Shown here: one piece after another, positions 23,984 through 36,890 of the stretch
Numbering within the stretch: the first letter of the stretch is position 1
Layout: every line of letters begins with the position of its first letter
Origin: Cichorium intybus
Taxonomy: Eukaryota; Streptophyta; Magnoliopsida; Asterales; Asteraceae
DNA length: 64,000 bases
NCBI GenBank assembly: GCA_023525715.1
Contig: CM042013.1
Location: 83,688,494 to 83,752,493, forward strand
Reading direction: 5' to 3'
Notes under the pieces: generated by a model
Database searches by the model: none
What the model was told of the DNA's origin: nothing
What the model saw: the letters and a program-made list of their open reading frames with translations, nothing else
Made by a program: the position numbers and the translations under genes

Positions 23984-26780
23984 TGTGACACCCCATTTCT
24001 ACTGTTTGCAAATACTATGGTTTTTCGTATAAATACATGATTACAAAAATACGGTTTATCAAAAACCGTTAATTTAGATGCTTAAAACAGTGGGTGTACA
24101 AATTCATATCAATCTAACCATAGTAAGCAAGAAAGGATTTAACCTTGAGTCCAATATAGGAGCTAACTTAAGCTCCACTCCAGCTAAACTTCATCCCATT
24201 GATAGCAACTTAATTTGACCTGGAATACATGGCAAAACATAGAATACGTAAGACAAAAATTGTCTCGTGAGTTACATGAGTTTTAGACTCAAACTTTTAA
24301 CTTCTTTTCCAAACTTCATATAAAACTTATAACATAAACACCTTTCAAAGTTTTAAAATATTATCATACCATAGCTCTTTATTCTTTTCAAAAGCATTAC
24401 AAATCATATCTTGCATAATTATCTTCTTTCAAACTTTATAATAGCAACATAATATAACTCTTTACTTCTCAAAAATCATGTTATGACATACTTTACGAAA
24501 ATAACATCGTTCTTACTTTCTTTGACTGGTTTTATAAGCTTGCTAGATTTTTATACTTAGGGCTTTAATCACTATAAGTGATACCCCAAGTCTCTATGAC
24601 TAGAAAGAACGGATCAATCCTCACCATAGAAGTGCTGAGGCGATCTACTTCGCGATGGGGCTTGTCCCCAGTAGACCCCTTACCTAACCCGGGTAGGTTG
24701 GAACATAGTTCCCTTACTAACGCTGCTTGCTACAATTACCAGTCATATAAAATACTTGCTGCTTGATTGAACATTTCTCATAAACATATAACTTGTGGCT
24801 AAATGCCAAACTATATCATTTTATGTCTTTATGGCTAAATGCCAAATACATAACTTTCCAAACATATTGTGGCTATATGCCCTTTCATACTTGAAAACAT
24901 ATAAAGTTTATAATCAAAACATACTTCTTAAACATTTTATGGCTATATGCCTATCCATACTTTCAAACATGTATAATTTGTATTAAACATATACTTTCAC
25001 ATATAGAAATTTGATAAGAAATATTGAAAATACTTACTTGCCATGTACCCAAAAATAGGTAAAATTATCTCATGTACTCACCTTGGCTAGTTAGAGAAGT
25101 CTAACTAGGATTACTCCACTCGATTGTCCCTTCCATTCCATAACTTTACTCCTTAATTACCTAAGGAGTTCATTAAAACTTTATTAAAACATTTAGGTCT
25201 TAACAACATGTAAAGACCACTTAATCCCCCTAAATATATTTATTTTTTTATGTTTTCAAATTATATTAAACATATACCAAATGTTAGGGGATCAAACTAC
25301 TCAATCGGGTCATAACGGGAGTGAATTGCATGAATTCGGGTCACACGGGTCGTGTAGGAATCACACGGGGTCGTGTAAGACTTCCAAGATGTCCAAGCTA
25401 CTGCCTCATTTCACACGGGGTCGTGCCAGATTCACACGGGTCGTGTAGAATCCTGCAGTCCCATTTTCAGCTTTCAATTTTTGTTCGTTTTTTGCAGTTT
25501 TAGTCCATTTCTTGGTTCCATTTGTTTCCAAACTTAACAAAACTTTACCAATAGGTTCTATTAACCTTCTAACATGTTAAGAACATATTTTTAATCCTAT
25601 TAAGTCTTATTTAGTTCATGAATTAATGGTTAAGACCATAGGATGTCACAAGAGCTCTAAGGAAGCTCATATGCACATCAACTCAAAATTTTAAGTCTAG
25701 TTTTGTTCATTTTCTTTCCATACACTTATATAACCAATGGATGATTTAATTTAAGGTTTTTACAACCCAAAACATACTTCGTTAATTACCAATTCCTTAT
25801 TTTTTATTAACCATTTCCATGTGTTTCATTCATGGAATCACCAATTCCATTCCACCCGACAAATTTCAGTTTTTGTTCAAACTTTCATTTTATTAATTGA
25901 AATTCTTAGGAAACCACTTCTAATGGTTTCTTCATACTTAAACATCATTTATGACACTTTGAGCTTATTAGATCATTTAAAATCAGTTTCAAACTCATAA
26001 ATTCAATTAATTTCATAAAATCCCGTTTTTGACAATTTTCACCAAAAATACAAATTTTTGAAAACAATCACTTAGGAATGTCTTAATACATCTTAAGTGA
26101 TAATTAGAACTTAACAAAACAATAGAAATCACCTTCAATCTCACAAACCCATTTCTAGGGTTCTTGAGCTCAAATTCTCATTTCTTGATTTTTAACACAT
26201 TCAATGGTTACACTAGGTTTATATGATGACTAAGACACAAATTAAGGCTAGGAATCATAGGATAATCCTCCTCTAGCCACTGAAATTTCGAAGCTACAGT
26301 AACTCATTCAAGAAAAATGGGTTAAACAACCCTAAAAACAAGATTACTAACCTTCTTTGGCTTGAAATTATGAATTGAAAACTTAAATCTTCAATTCCCA
26401 TCGAGATCTTCAAGAACCGATCCTTAGCTCTCTCTCTCGTTCTCTCTAGACTTTTCTGAACTTATGAGGATTAATGATATATTTTCTCATTTTTATATTT
26501 TCCATATTTACAGTTTTAGTCCCTGAACTTTCATTCCTTGGACTTTTGACACAATTATTAACTTTGGCCACATGAAGCTAAAATTCTTACATTTTTAGTC
26601 CAAGCTAGAATTATACTTTTATAATAATTCTTGTATATGGTCAAATGACCAAATTACCCTTCTCATTGTAAAATGACTAATTTACCCTTAAAAACATACT
26701 TTCTCATAAAATATACATAAAACTTTAAATTATACACACATTGTTTTACATATTTATATTATTAAATTTGGGTCGTTACA
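23984..26780 (-). repeat. LTR of element D (5' LTR in sense orientation)
   Basis: It is 2797 bp and appears identical to 17613-20409. It is flanked by the primer site on the left and the TSD TCAAT (26781-26785) on the right. The hairpin module found in other LTRs is at about 24266-24306. Confidence 0.93.
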
Positions 26781-26785
26781 TCAAT

Positions 26786-28271
26786 AACCCAAAATCATGG
26801 TCCTAAGACCGCACCAATTTAGTTTCAAGAATAGTAATCATATCCATATATTTTTCGGGTATTCTACCCTTATCTCATATTCAACTACTTCAAGTAGTGC
26901 CATTGTAATAACCATATATCACACTAGATATAGTCAAGATTACTCACCTGAATGCTTGCTACCAGTAGCTTTAATTGTTTCTTGCCTTGAAATGGATTCC
27001 GCAAGATTTTGTCTCGTACCTATAATTTCATTCATTTCACAATGATTATAGGTTAATTTACCATTTCAGTTGATTCTAGTGCTCAAGAGTCTAATATAAG
27101 ACCAATTTCAAGCATTTCCAATCAATAACCATCGTTATAAAAATTTAATACACTTCCCGAAATACGCGTATTCTACTACAGTACTTTCGGGAGGTCGTAT
27201 TCGTATTCCGATAATTTTCCATGAAGTTTCACAACATATTAGACCTATGTTCAAAATTTTATGTCAATCGGATAAGCCTAGCATAAAAATCAAACTTGGA
27301 AATTGCACCAAATTTTAGCAGAGGAAAAATTCATTTCTGCCGCACCCTCGCGTCGCGACCAAGGCCGTGGTCGTCGCGTCGCGACTGCTGCAATTCCAGG
27401 CAGTGAAGTCCGATTTTGTGCTAGAAAATCCCATTTTCTCTTATTAAGCCCTTATTACTCGACTTAATCACTAGGAAATGTTCCAAGACCAAAACCTTTG
27501 ACTAATAACAAGTTTTAAACCATTGAATGATCAAATTCAAATCCATTTCCACAATTTCCCGTTTTCACAATTTTGGTCCAAAAACCAAAATTATCAAGGT
27601 TTAATTGTTTCTACTGATTTGTTTCAGTCAATATAGCATCTAGAACTCATTTTAAGCCATTAGAATCGAGTTTATCACAAGAATTCATTATCTAGGGTTC
27701 TTGATCAAAATCTCAATTCTTTCAAAATAGCAACCTACTTCCATATTCTTGAATTAAGTTCTTTTAACATGACTTACTGGAAGTATTAAGCCATTTAAAC
27801 CACATAATTCATGACTGAAATTACAAATTTCAGTTTCTATAAAAACTCATCAAGAACAAACTAGGTTAGAACTTGAAATACTAACCTCCAATACTTCCAA
27901 ACCTTCAATCCAAGCCAATTATCAAATTCCTAGCTTTGATCTTCGCGAAATCTCTAAGATTTTGCAGAACCCGTACAATAAACCCTCTCCCGTGTTCCAA
28001 AATGATCAGCTCAATACATGGGAGAATGTTCTCGCTTTTATATTTTCAGAATTTGCATTTTAGTCATTGGAATTCTATTTCTTGAAGTTTTACCACAACT
28101 AACATATTTTATGACAAAAACCAGTTTTTATAACATTTTAAGTCCAAAACTCAAAATATTATTACAAACCAAATCCTTTTCTGTCAAAAAGACCAAATTA
28201 CCCTTCTAAGGTAAAATGACCCATTTACCCTTTTTATTATATTTACATATAAGGAGTATCTTGGCGTTACA
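26786..28271 (-). repeat. LTR C left copy, inner part
   Basis: This is the continuation of LTR C after element D, matching 33572-35057. It contains the CpG array CGCGTCGCGACC...CGTCGCGTCGCGAC at about 27348-27389. It ends GGCGTTACA before the minus-strand purine tract. Confidence 0.9.
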
Positions 28272-28307
28272 AGTTCTCCCCTCCTTCAAGAGATTTCATC
28301 CCCGAAA

Positions 28308-31300
28308 TCATGCAAAGAGTTGAGGGTATTTCTCCCTCATTTCGCTTTCGGTCTCCCACGTCATGTCGGAACCTCTGTGATGTCGCCAAAGCACTTTGAC
28401 CATGCTGATTTTCTTGTTTCGCAGCTGTCTTACCTTTCGGTCTAACACCCTCTCGGGTTGTTCCGGAAATCTCAACTTGTCATCCACTTCAATTTCAGCA
28501 AGAGGCACTTGTTGAGATTTGTCAAACAAAGTTTTTTTCAAATGGGACACATGAAATACGACATGTATACCATGAAGTTCATCAGGTAATTCCAATCTAT
28601 ACGCTACAGCTCCAATCCTTTGGGATATGCGGAAAGGTCCAATGAAGCGAGGACTCAATTTCCCTTTCTTCCCAAAACGAATTAAGCCTTTCCAAGGGGA
28701 TACCTTGAGCATTACCATGTCCCCCACTTGGAACTCCAGCGGTTTCACCCGTTTATCTGCATATTGCTTCTGTCGGTTCTGAGCTACTTTCAAGTTTTCT
28801 CGAATTTGTTTGATCTTTTCTTCAGTTTGTGCTACAATTTCAGGTCCAGCCAACGGCTTTTCCCCAACTTCAGTCCAGCAAGTCGGAGTACGACACGGTG
28901 CTCCATACAATGCTTCATACGGGGCCATCTGAATGCTGGAATGATAGCTGTTATTATACGCAAATTCTACCAGAGGTAGGTGATCTTCCCAGCTTCCACC
29001 AAAATCTATTACACAGGTTCTCAGCATGTCTTCCAAAGTCTGGATAGTCCTTTCACTTTGACCATCCGTCTGCGGGTGGTATGCAGTACTCATTAGTACT
29101 TTTGAACCCAATTGCTCTTGAAGACTTTGCCAGAATCGGGAGGTAAACCTGCTATCTCGATCGGACACGATCGATACCGGTAATCCATGTCGGCAAATCA
29201 CTTCATCTATGCAGATTTTCGCCAACTTATCAATCTTGAACTTCTCACTAATTGGTATAAATTGTGCCGATTTCGTCAAACGGTCAACAATTACCCATAC
29301 CGCATCGTGACCTCGCGATGTCCGCGGCAACTTTGTTACAAAATCCATAGTAATATTGTCCCACTTCTTCTCTGGAATCGGCAATGGTTGGATTTCTCCG
29401 TATGGTTTCTGATGGTTTGACTTCACTTGCAGACATGTCAAACACTTTTCTACATATCTTCCAACATCCCTATTCATCCCAGGCCACCAATACAACGGTT
29501 TTAGCGTCCGATACATCTTGGTACTGCCTGGATGAACTGCATATCGACTACAGTGTGCATCTTCTAGAAGCAAGTTCCGCGCCTCTCCTTGTTTTGGGAC
29601 CCACACACGACCTTTAAAGGTTTTCAATTTCTGTGCATTTTCATCCAGATGCTTCAAATACCCAACCATTCGCTCGCTTTTTACATGTTCCGGTTTACAC
29701 GCTTCTTCTTGTGCCAAACGGATCAATTCAGGTAACCAACTCGCTACACCCATTCATGCGGATGTAACTTTCAATGGAGCTTCTTTCCGGCTTAAAGCAT
29801 CTGCCACCACATTCGCCTTGCCTGGATGGTACAAGATTTCACAATCAAAGTCTTTAAGTAGATCCATCCACCTTTGTTGTCGCATGTTAAGCTCTTTTTG
29901 ATCAAATAAATACTTCAAACTTTTCTGGTCCGTATAGACAACAAATTTCACACCATATAAGTAGTGTCTCCACAGCTTTAATGCTAGAATCACCGCAGCT
30001 AATTCCAGATCATGAACTGGATATTTCTTCTCGGCTTCTTTTAATTGACGGGATGCATAAGCTATCACCCGACCTTTCTGCATTAACACACATCCAAGGC
30101 CGACTCTAGAAGCATCGCTGTAGATCACATATTCTTCTCCGCTTTGCGGTAGTGCTAACACCGGTGCTTCACATAAGGCTTGTTTCAACCTTTGGAAAGC
30201 TTCTTGCTGTTTTTCCGCCCACTCAAATTTTTCACCTTTCTTGGTCAACTTGGTCAACGGGGTAGCTATTGAGGAAAAATTCTCGACAAATCTTCTATAA
30301 TAGCCTGCCAAACCAAGGAAACTTCGTACTTCAGTTGGACTTCGAGGTGGTTCCCACTTCATCACGGCTTCAATTTTTGCTGGATCAACCTTCACCCCTT
30401 CCGCATTAATTACATGGCCAAGAAATTGAACTTCTCTTAGCCAAAATTCACACTTGGAGAATTTTGCATACAGTTTTTCTTGACGAAGCAACTCCAACAT
30501 TTGTCGAAGGTGCACTTCATGCTCGGCTTGGCTTCGCGAATACATCAGGATATCATCTATAAATACTATCACCGAAGTATCAAGGAACGGACGACACACC
30601 CGGTTCATGAGATCCATGAATAAAGCCGGAGCATTGGTTAACCCGAAAGGCATCACCAAAAACTCATAATGACCGTATCGTGTGCGAAAAGCTGTCTTCG
30701 GAACGTCAGATTCTCGTATCTTCAACTGATGGTAACCCGACCTCAAGTCGATTTTTGAAAAATAAGATGCTCCCTGTAGCTGATCAAACAGATCATCTAT
30801 TCTTGGTAGCGGATATTTATTCTTCACCATCATCTTGTTTAATTCTCGATAGTCAATACACATACGCATTGACCCGTCTTTCTTCTTAACAAACAGGATA
30901 GGGGCTCCCCAAGGCGATGTACTCGGTCTGATAAAACCCCTATCTAATAGTTCTTCCAGTTGCTTTCGTAGTTCCACCATCTCTGAAGGTGCTAAACGAT
31001 ATGGAGCTCGGGCAACAGGAGCAGCTCCCGGAACCAGTTCAATCGTGAACTCTACTTGTCGATCTGGTGGTAACCCTGGAAGTTCATCTGGAAATACATC
31101 TGGGAATTCGTTTACCACGTTTACATTTGCTACCCCCATTTTAACTGGTTTAGCCACTGATACATAGGCCAAATAAGACATCCCTCCTTTACTAACACAG
31201 CTTCGGGCTTGAGCAAAGGAGATAACCGGCATTCTCAACCGAGGTCGTTCACCCTGAATCTTTATCCATTCCCCATCCGGTGATAATACTGTGATGCTTT

Positions 31301-32891
31301 TATTTCTACAATCCATGTTAGCATAATTCGTTGCTAACCAATCCATACCCACAATTACACCAAATTCATTGGTAGTCATCGGCTTCAAATCTATAGGGAA
31401 AGTGGTCCCGTAGATTTTAAGCTGACAACCTTCCAGGTGTTCGGAAACCCAAACATATCTACCGTCCGCTATAGCCACTTCCAAGCTTTCATCCATTGGG
31501 GTTAATGGTACATTCAAGCGAGGCATCAAAGACTCTGATACAAAACAATGAGTAGCTCCTGGATCAAATATAACATATACAGGTATGGAATTGAGAGTGA
31601 AGATACCTGTAACCACATCTGTCTTTTCACGAGCTTCCTCAACGGTCATTTGAAAGGCTCGCGAGGCTACCGGTCTTCCTCGGTTCTTCACCTCCTCTTT
31701 CTTTCCTCCCTGATCAATTCTGGATCTATCACTGAATGCTCCAGATTTCAACTCGGGACAGTTCAGGCGTATATGATCCGTAGCTCCGCATTGGAAACAC
31801 CTACGCTCCGCCCGACAATTACTAGCTTCATGCCCCGGTTTTCCACAATTTCGACAATTTGCAGATGCAGTGTTGACCCGGCAACTCCCAGAGTGCCTTT
31901 TTCTGCACTTTTCGCACCACTTTCCTTCGTCTTTCTGGCCTTTACCCTTAGACCCAGTTTGCTGCGACTTTTTCTGAGGCGTCCAACCTTGGTCTTTCAC
32001 CTTTCTTTTAGTTTCAATAACTTTCTTTTCATCTTCTTGTCGCTTCAACTCTGTCTCCCGTTCGGTGGCCCTATCCACCACTTGTCGAAAAGTAGACAGT
32101 TTCAATGGTTGCACAATTTCTCTAATTCGGGTCGTCAACCCCCAAACATACTTATCAATCTTCCTCTTTTCAGTATTGACATGGTGTTTTGCAAATCTTG
32201 CTTTCTCCAGAAAGCTCAGAGTGTATTCTTGGACAGATTGGGAACCTTGTTCCATATGCAGAAATTCGTCCTCCAACTTCTTTATGGCTACCTCTGAACA
32301 ATACTCCTCGTTGAACTTGGTCTTGAATTGTTCCCAAGGTATCGATAGGGTTGAATCAGTACCCAATGACTTGTAGTAAATCTGCCACCAATGTAATGCA
32401 CTGCTTGTGAGTTGATTTGTGGCAAATTCTACGTTGTCCTCATCAGCACATTTGCTGACCCGAAACACCTTCTCAATATGCATTATCCACTCTATTGCCT
32501 GGACTGGATTATCTGTCCCTGAAAATTCTTTTGGTTTACAACCAAGGAAAGCTTTATAAGTGCATCCGACTTTCTTTGCAGAAGCTTCCCCGTCCTGTTT
32601 GTCTTTTTCTGAACGGGCATGGCTTTCTCCGTGACTTTCATCTTCCGGCTGTTTGTCATGAATACTTTTTGCAGCCATTTCACTCGGGTTTGGGTTGTTC
32701 ATTAGCGTAGGCATCAACTCCCTCACCACATCAGCCACTATAGCCCGTATATTAGGTGGATTTTCAATCACTGGTTCCCTCACTGGTGCTCTTGCTCTTC
32801 GTCCGACTGAACCATGTGATCGGGTTGGTCCACTCCGTGATGGTCCACGCCCCGAATTTGCACCCGTGGGATTACTTCTTGTATTTCTCAT
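28308..32891 (-). pseudogene. Element C gag-pol polyprotein with one stop codon
   Basis: One minus-strand frame of about 1527 codons is interrupted only by a TGA at 29756-29754. Element E has a Cys codon there. Order: Arg-rich N-terminus; Gag capsid-like part (about 110-290); zinc knuckles CRNCGKPGHEASNC (about 346) and CFQCGATDHIRLNC (about 363); protease FDPGATHCF (about 441; Asp-Pro replaces the usual Asp-Ser/Thr); reverse transcriptase FIDDIL (about 777); RNase H YSDASRVGLG (about 923); integrase. Counting after the stop, the integrase zinc site is H67/H74/C104/C107 and the catalytic triad is D137, D198, E234. The C-terminus (about 433-481, VLWRHHRGSDMTWETESEM) is a chromodomain. The protein would package, copy and insert the element. 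A single nonsense change makes this copy recently inactive. Confidence 0.93.
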
Positions 32892-33021
32892 ACTTCAAAA
32901 TTCAGCAAACAGTTAGATTACATATATAATATCAAACTTATATATGTCTAACAGTCCATCTGTCTATTTTCTCTCAAGGTTTAAGTCCAGGAATCTAATC
33001 TAAAGACACCTAGTTCACTTA

Positions 33022-33043
33022 AACCACGGCTCTTATACCAACT
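33022..33043 (-). other. Primer binding site of element C
   Basis: Reading the minus strand after the LTR end gives AGTTGGTATAAGAGCCGTGG. This is an initiator-Met tRNA site with one change (TATAAG instead of TATCAG). Confidence 0.8.
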
Positions 33044-35057
33044 TGTAACACCCGACTTATTTAACAAAACACCCCGTAAAAATTTTTATTTTTCAAACCC
33101 TATAATTTACAATAAAACAATATACAAAGGGTATTTGTCAACATAAACAGGTACAAGTGTATCAAGGATTACAATACATAAAGCTATTATACATCCATTA
33201 AGCCGGGTTGTCACTTCACCATCCTAAGTCCTTAGTCACGGACTTTATCTTTTCCCTTAGCGGGATCACGCTCACCTGCAGGAACATATCAAATAAAACC
33301 GTGAGCTATAAAGCCCAATGAGTAATCAGCAAATAACATTTCACATATACAAGAGTATAATAACAATTAAACTCTTAAACAGTTTCTGTCCCATATATCA
33401 TAGTCATCACTGACCGCACCATAGATCATAGCCATATAGGCCGCACCAAATATCATAGCCATATAGGCCGCACCAAAACATTTTAGTTAATCAAATCATA
33501 GCCCTAAGGCCGCACCAACAGTTTCATCATTTATATCATAGCCCAAAGGCCGCACCGGTTTAGGTTCAATAACCCAAAATCATGGTCCTAAGACCGCACC
33601 AATTTAGTTTCAAGAATAGTAATCATATCCATATATTTTTCGGGTATTCTACCCTTATCTCATATTCAACTACTTCAAGTAGTGCCATTGTAATCACCAT
33701 ATATCACACTAGATATAGTCAAGATTACTCACATGAATGCTTGCTACCACTAGCTTTAATTGTTTCTTGCCTTGAAATGGATTCCGCAAGATTTTGTCCC
33801 GTACCTATAATTTCATTCATTTTACAATGATTATAGGTTAATTTACCATTTCAGTTGATTCTAGTGCTCAAGAGTCTAATATAAGACCAATTCCAAGCAT
33901 TTCCAATCAATAACCATCGTTATAAAAATTTAATACACTTCCCGAAATACGCATATTCTACTACAATACTTTCGGGAGGTCGTATTCGTATTCCGATAAT
34001 TTTCCATGAAGTTTCACAACATATTAGACCTATGTTCAAAATTTCAGGTCAATCGGATAAGCCTAGCATAAAAATCAAACTTGGAAATTGCACCAAATTT
34101 TAACAGAGGAAAAATTCATTTCTGCCGCACCCTCGCGTCGCGACTAAGGCCGTGGTCGTCGCGTCGCGACTGCTGCAATTCCAGGTAGTGAAGTCCGATT
34201 TTGTGCTAGAAAATCCCATTTTCTCTTATTAAGCCCTTATTACTCGACTTAATCACTAGGAAATGTTCCAAGACCAAAACCTTTGACTAATAACAAGTTT
34301 TAAACCATTGAATGATCAAATTCATATCCATTTCCACAATTTCCCGTTTTCACAATTTTGGTCCAAAAACCAAAATTATCAAGGTTTAATTGTTTCTACT
34401 GATTTGTTTCAGTCAATATAGCATCTAGAACTCATTTTAAGCCATTAGAATCAAGTTTATCACAAGAATTCATCATCTAGGGTTCTTGATCAAAATCTCA
34501 ATTCTTTCAAAATAGCAACCTACTTCCATATTCTTGAATTAAGTTCTTTTAACATGACTTACTGGAAGTATTAAGCCATTTAAACCACATAATTCATGAC
34601 TGAAATTACAAATTTCAGTTTCTATAAAAACTCATCAAGAACAAACTAGGTTAGAACTTGAAATACTAACCTCCAATACTTCCAAACCTTCAATCCAAGC
34701 CAATTATCAAATTCCTAGCTTTGATCTTCGCGAAATCTCTAAGATTCTGCAGAACCCGTACAAGAAACCCTCTCCCGTGTTCCAAAATGATCAGCTCAAT
34801 ACATGGGAGAATGTTCTAGCTTTTATATTTCCAGAATTTGCATTTTAGTCCTTGGAATTCTATTTCTTGAAGTTTTACCACAACTAACATATTTTATGAC
34901 AAAAACCAGTTTTTTATAACATTTTAAGTCCAAAACTCAAAATATTATTACAAACCAAATCCTTTTTTGTCAAAAAGACCAAATTACCCTTCTAAGGTAA
35001 AATGACCCATTTACCCTTTTTATTATATTTACATATAAGGAGTATCTTGGCGTTACC
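33044..35057 (-). repeat. LTR of element C (5' LTR in sense orientation)
   Basis: It is 2014 bp. It holds a tandem array of GCCATATAGGCCGC-type units (about 33415-33605), the hairpin module (about 33298-33333) and the CpG array (about 34132-34170). It differs from the left copy at scattered positions (for example near 33100/17144), so C is older than D. Confidence 0.92.
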
Positions 35058-35769
35058 GGAGGAGAGTCGGGTTATACACTCCAGCAGACCTCCAGCATCG
35101 CCATTTCATGCAGTTCTTCGGGGCGTGTATCCAGGGGCAGCCGGAGAGGTCTGGCAACATGGAGATTTGGACATCACTGTCCAACGTTATCTACGAGGCG
35201 GGGACCTCGAGGGAGAGCCACATCCGCGACCCACTCCACCGCCTCATGCACCGTATCGTCTCCACCTCCATCATGCAGCGGGAGGGGGCGAGAAGGTGTC
35301 CGGGGAGGACATGACATACTTCTGGGCTCTCCTCGACCCGTCCCGATTCCTCCACCTCCCCTACGCCCTCGCAGTTGATCTCTCCACTCACTCGACGGGA
35401 GCCTCCACTAGCAGTCCATTGGCCCGGGGGTATTTCATTACCCGCCTGGCCCGTTCATATGGGATCCTTACTGCCGCCGTAGCCGCTTCTTTGACCGCGC
35501 TGCCTCCATCTCGCACGACAGCACGCACTTTGGAGAGGATGCGGCTCATTGAGCAGCAGCGCCCGGGGCAGTTCATCCGGGCACCTACAGAGCCTCCCCA
35601 GGCACCCCAGCCCGCATATGCCCAGCCGGGCCGGAGACGACAGAGGCGGGAGGTACCCGCCGAGCCAGCACCTCAGCCTCAGCTATCCGAGGTCATGGCA
35701 GCCATTCAGGACCTCAGTCTGAGGATGTCTGCCCGGGAGGCACATGATCGCTGGATGGCGGAGACGTAG

Positions 35770-36890
35770 AGGATGATCATGCTGCGGATGCATTTTGATG
35801 ACATTCCACCTCACCCCTCTGGCGATGATGGGGCAGGTCCATCCGGGACCCACCATGATGATGATTGACGTACTTTTTCTTTCTTTCTTTCTTTTTATAT
35901 TTTTGGGATATATGTATTAAACTTATGACACCACTATTTGTATATTTTTATATTTTATTTGTTATGTTTGCTTTTAATTTGTTTGTTGAGTTATGCATGA
36001 TATACCAAATGGGAAGGAGTTGTCTCAGACAAGTGTGGGGTCACCGTGCCCCCTCCACTTGTCTCGACCACCGGCGTGTTCACTGTAGCGCTACAACTCC
36101 GGAATACGAAATCAGGAATCCGTTTGTTCGCAATTATACCTGTGATACTCAGCACCAAGCAATCTATCGTCCAAAAAGGGGTAACTCTTTCTCCCTTGTT
36201 TTAAAATAATTTTTGTACAACGGGGACGTTGTACGGTTTTAAGTGTGGGGTGTGGACGGTCGAAAGATAAATTTTTTTGAAATTTTTGCAGAAATGATCA
36301 ATTTTCAATTTTTTAGCAATATTTTTCAAAATTTTTAATAAATTGCAATTTTGAAACGAATGGTTTGTGATTGTGATTGCACTGGTATCTTTCAAGAAAT
36401 ACTGTTTAGTTGTGATCATGCTATTAGTTAGTCAAATAAGTTGAGTTTTACGAGTTTAGAACATTGAGCTATTTTAGGATTGGAGTTTAGGAAGGAAATG
36501 TCAATCTGTGGCCTTTGTTGTTCGAGCCGGTAAGTCTAAAATGGGTGGGACTTATGCACCTTACCACCTAAGATCGTCTGGTCTGGGATGGTATTTCTGA
36601 AAGCTCGTTACACGGACAACATCGAAAGTCATGGACAATTCCTTAATGGCCTTTAGAATCTGAATGAGTAAGTACACTTCATTGTGGACAGAAAGTTTGT
36701 AATCAAGGGTTCTCTAGAAAGCCACGAATTCCAAAAAACGATTCAATTATGTTTTCGCAAACTATTCCACTCTAACTCATAGAGCAATAAACTTTGAAAC
36801 TGAACACAGTCAAAAATTGTTTGAGTCTTTATTATAATTTGTTAAAAACTCTCTTGCTTGGGGACAAGCAAGGCACAAGTGTGGGGTGTT
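35770..36890 (+). other. Non-coding 3' region of element B
   Basis: It follows ORF2 and contains repeated purine-tract-like motifs AAGTGTGGGG at about 36031, 36240 and 36877 (a further copy is at about 16421). The last one abuts the 3' LTR and is the likely polypurine tract. No gene is supported here; the open frame 35865-36209 is low-complexity and is an unlikely gene. Confidence 0.6.

Larger units (their letters stand above)
17613..26780 (-). mobile_element. Element D: very young non-coding LTR element (LARD), minus strand
   Basis: The TSD TCAAT is perfect (17608-17612 and 26781-26785). The two LTRs are both exactly 2797 bp (17613-20409 and 23984-26780), with no difference seen in the stretches compared. 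This implies a very recent insertion, consistent with D being the innermost layer. The minus-strand primer site AGTTGGTATCAGAGCC is next to the right LTR, and the purine tract is next to the left LTR. The 3.57-kb interior has no gag or pol. D must use proteins from another element. Confidence 0.93.
17088..35057 (-). mobile_element. Element C: Gypsy chromovirus (Tekay/Del-like), minus strand
   Basis: The TSD GGAGG is perfect (17083-17087 and 35058-35062). The left LTR is 17088-28271 (2011 bp net of element D). The right LTR is 33044-35057 (2014 bp, with its last base changed from A to C). On the minus strand the primer site follows the right LTR and the polypurine tract precedes the left one. 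The single gag-pol gene at 28308-32891 ends in a chromodomain, which defines chromoviruses. Net length is about 8.8 kb. One stop codon is the only coding lesion seen. Confidence 0.94.
16701..35769 (+). pseudogene. Element B ORF2: ATHILA ORF-1-like protein, split by element C
   Basis: The first part is 16701-17087: MMFRLDHPFLQFPEG, WDRIMATEEDVVYTELLLEF, IIRFRLGGAQRECNLQEFGR. Element C inserted at GGAGG. The frame resumes at 35063 with RVGLYTPADLQHRHFMQFFG, so the protein reads continuously as EFGR-RVGLY. A frameshift near 35285-35300 follows. The other frame then continues with MTYFWALLDPSRFLHLPYALA, YFITRLARSYGILTAAVA, a Pro/Gln-rich stretch and a helical end (LSEVMAAIQDLSLRMSARE), stopping at 35769. 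The motif order (EFLST, FRLGG...EFGRR-GLY, LPYALA, TRLARSYG) resembles the ATHILA ORF-1 / putative plant transposon protein type. It could be gag-like or envelope-position-derived; this cannot be decided here. The insertion and the frameshift make it non-functional. Confidence 0.65.

Noticed and set aside
31548..32297. 249-codon plus-strand ORF opposite gag-pol of element C
   Set aside because: It is an antisense shadow of the gag-protease frame, with no start signal or domain.
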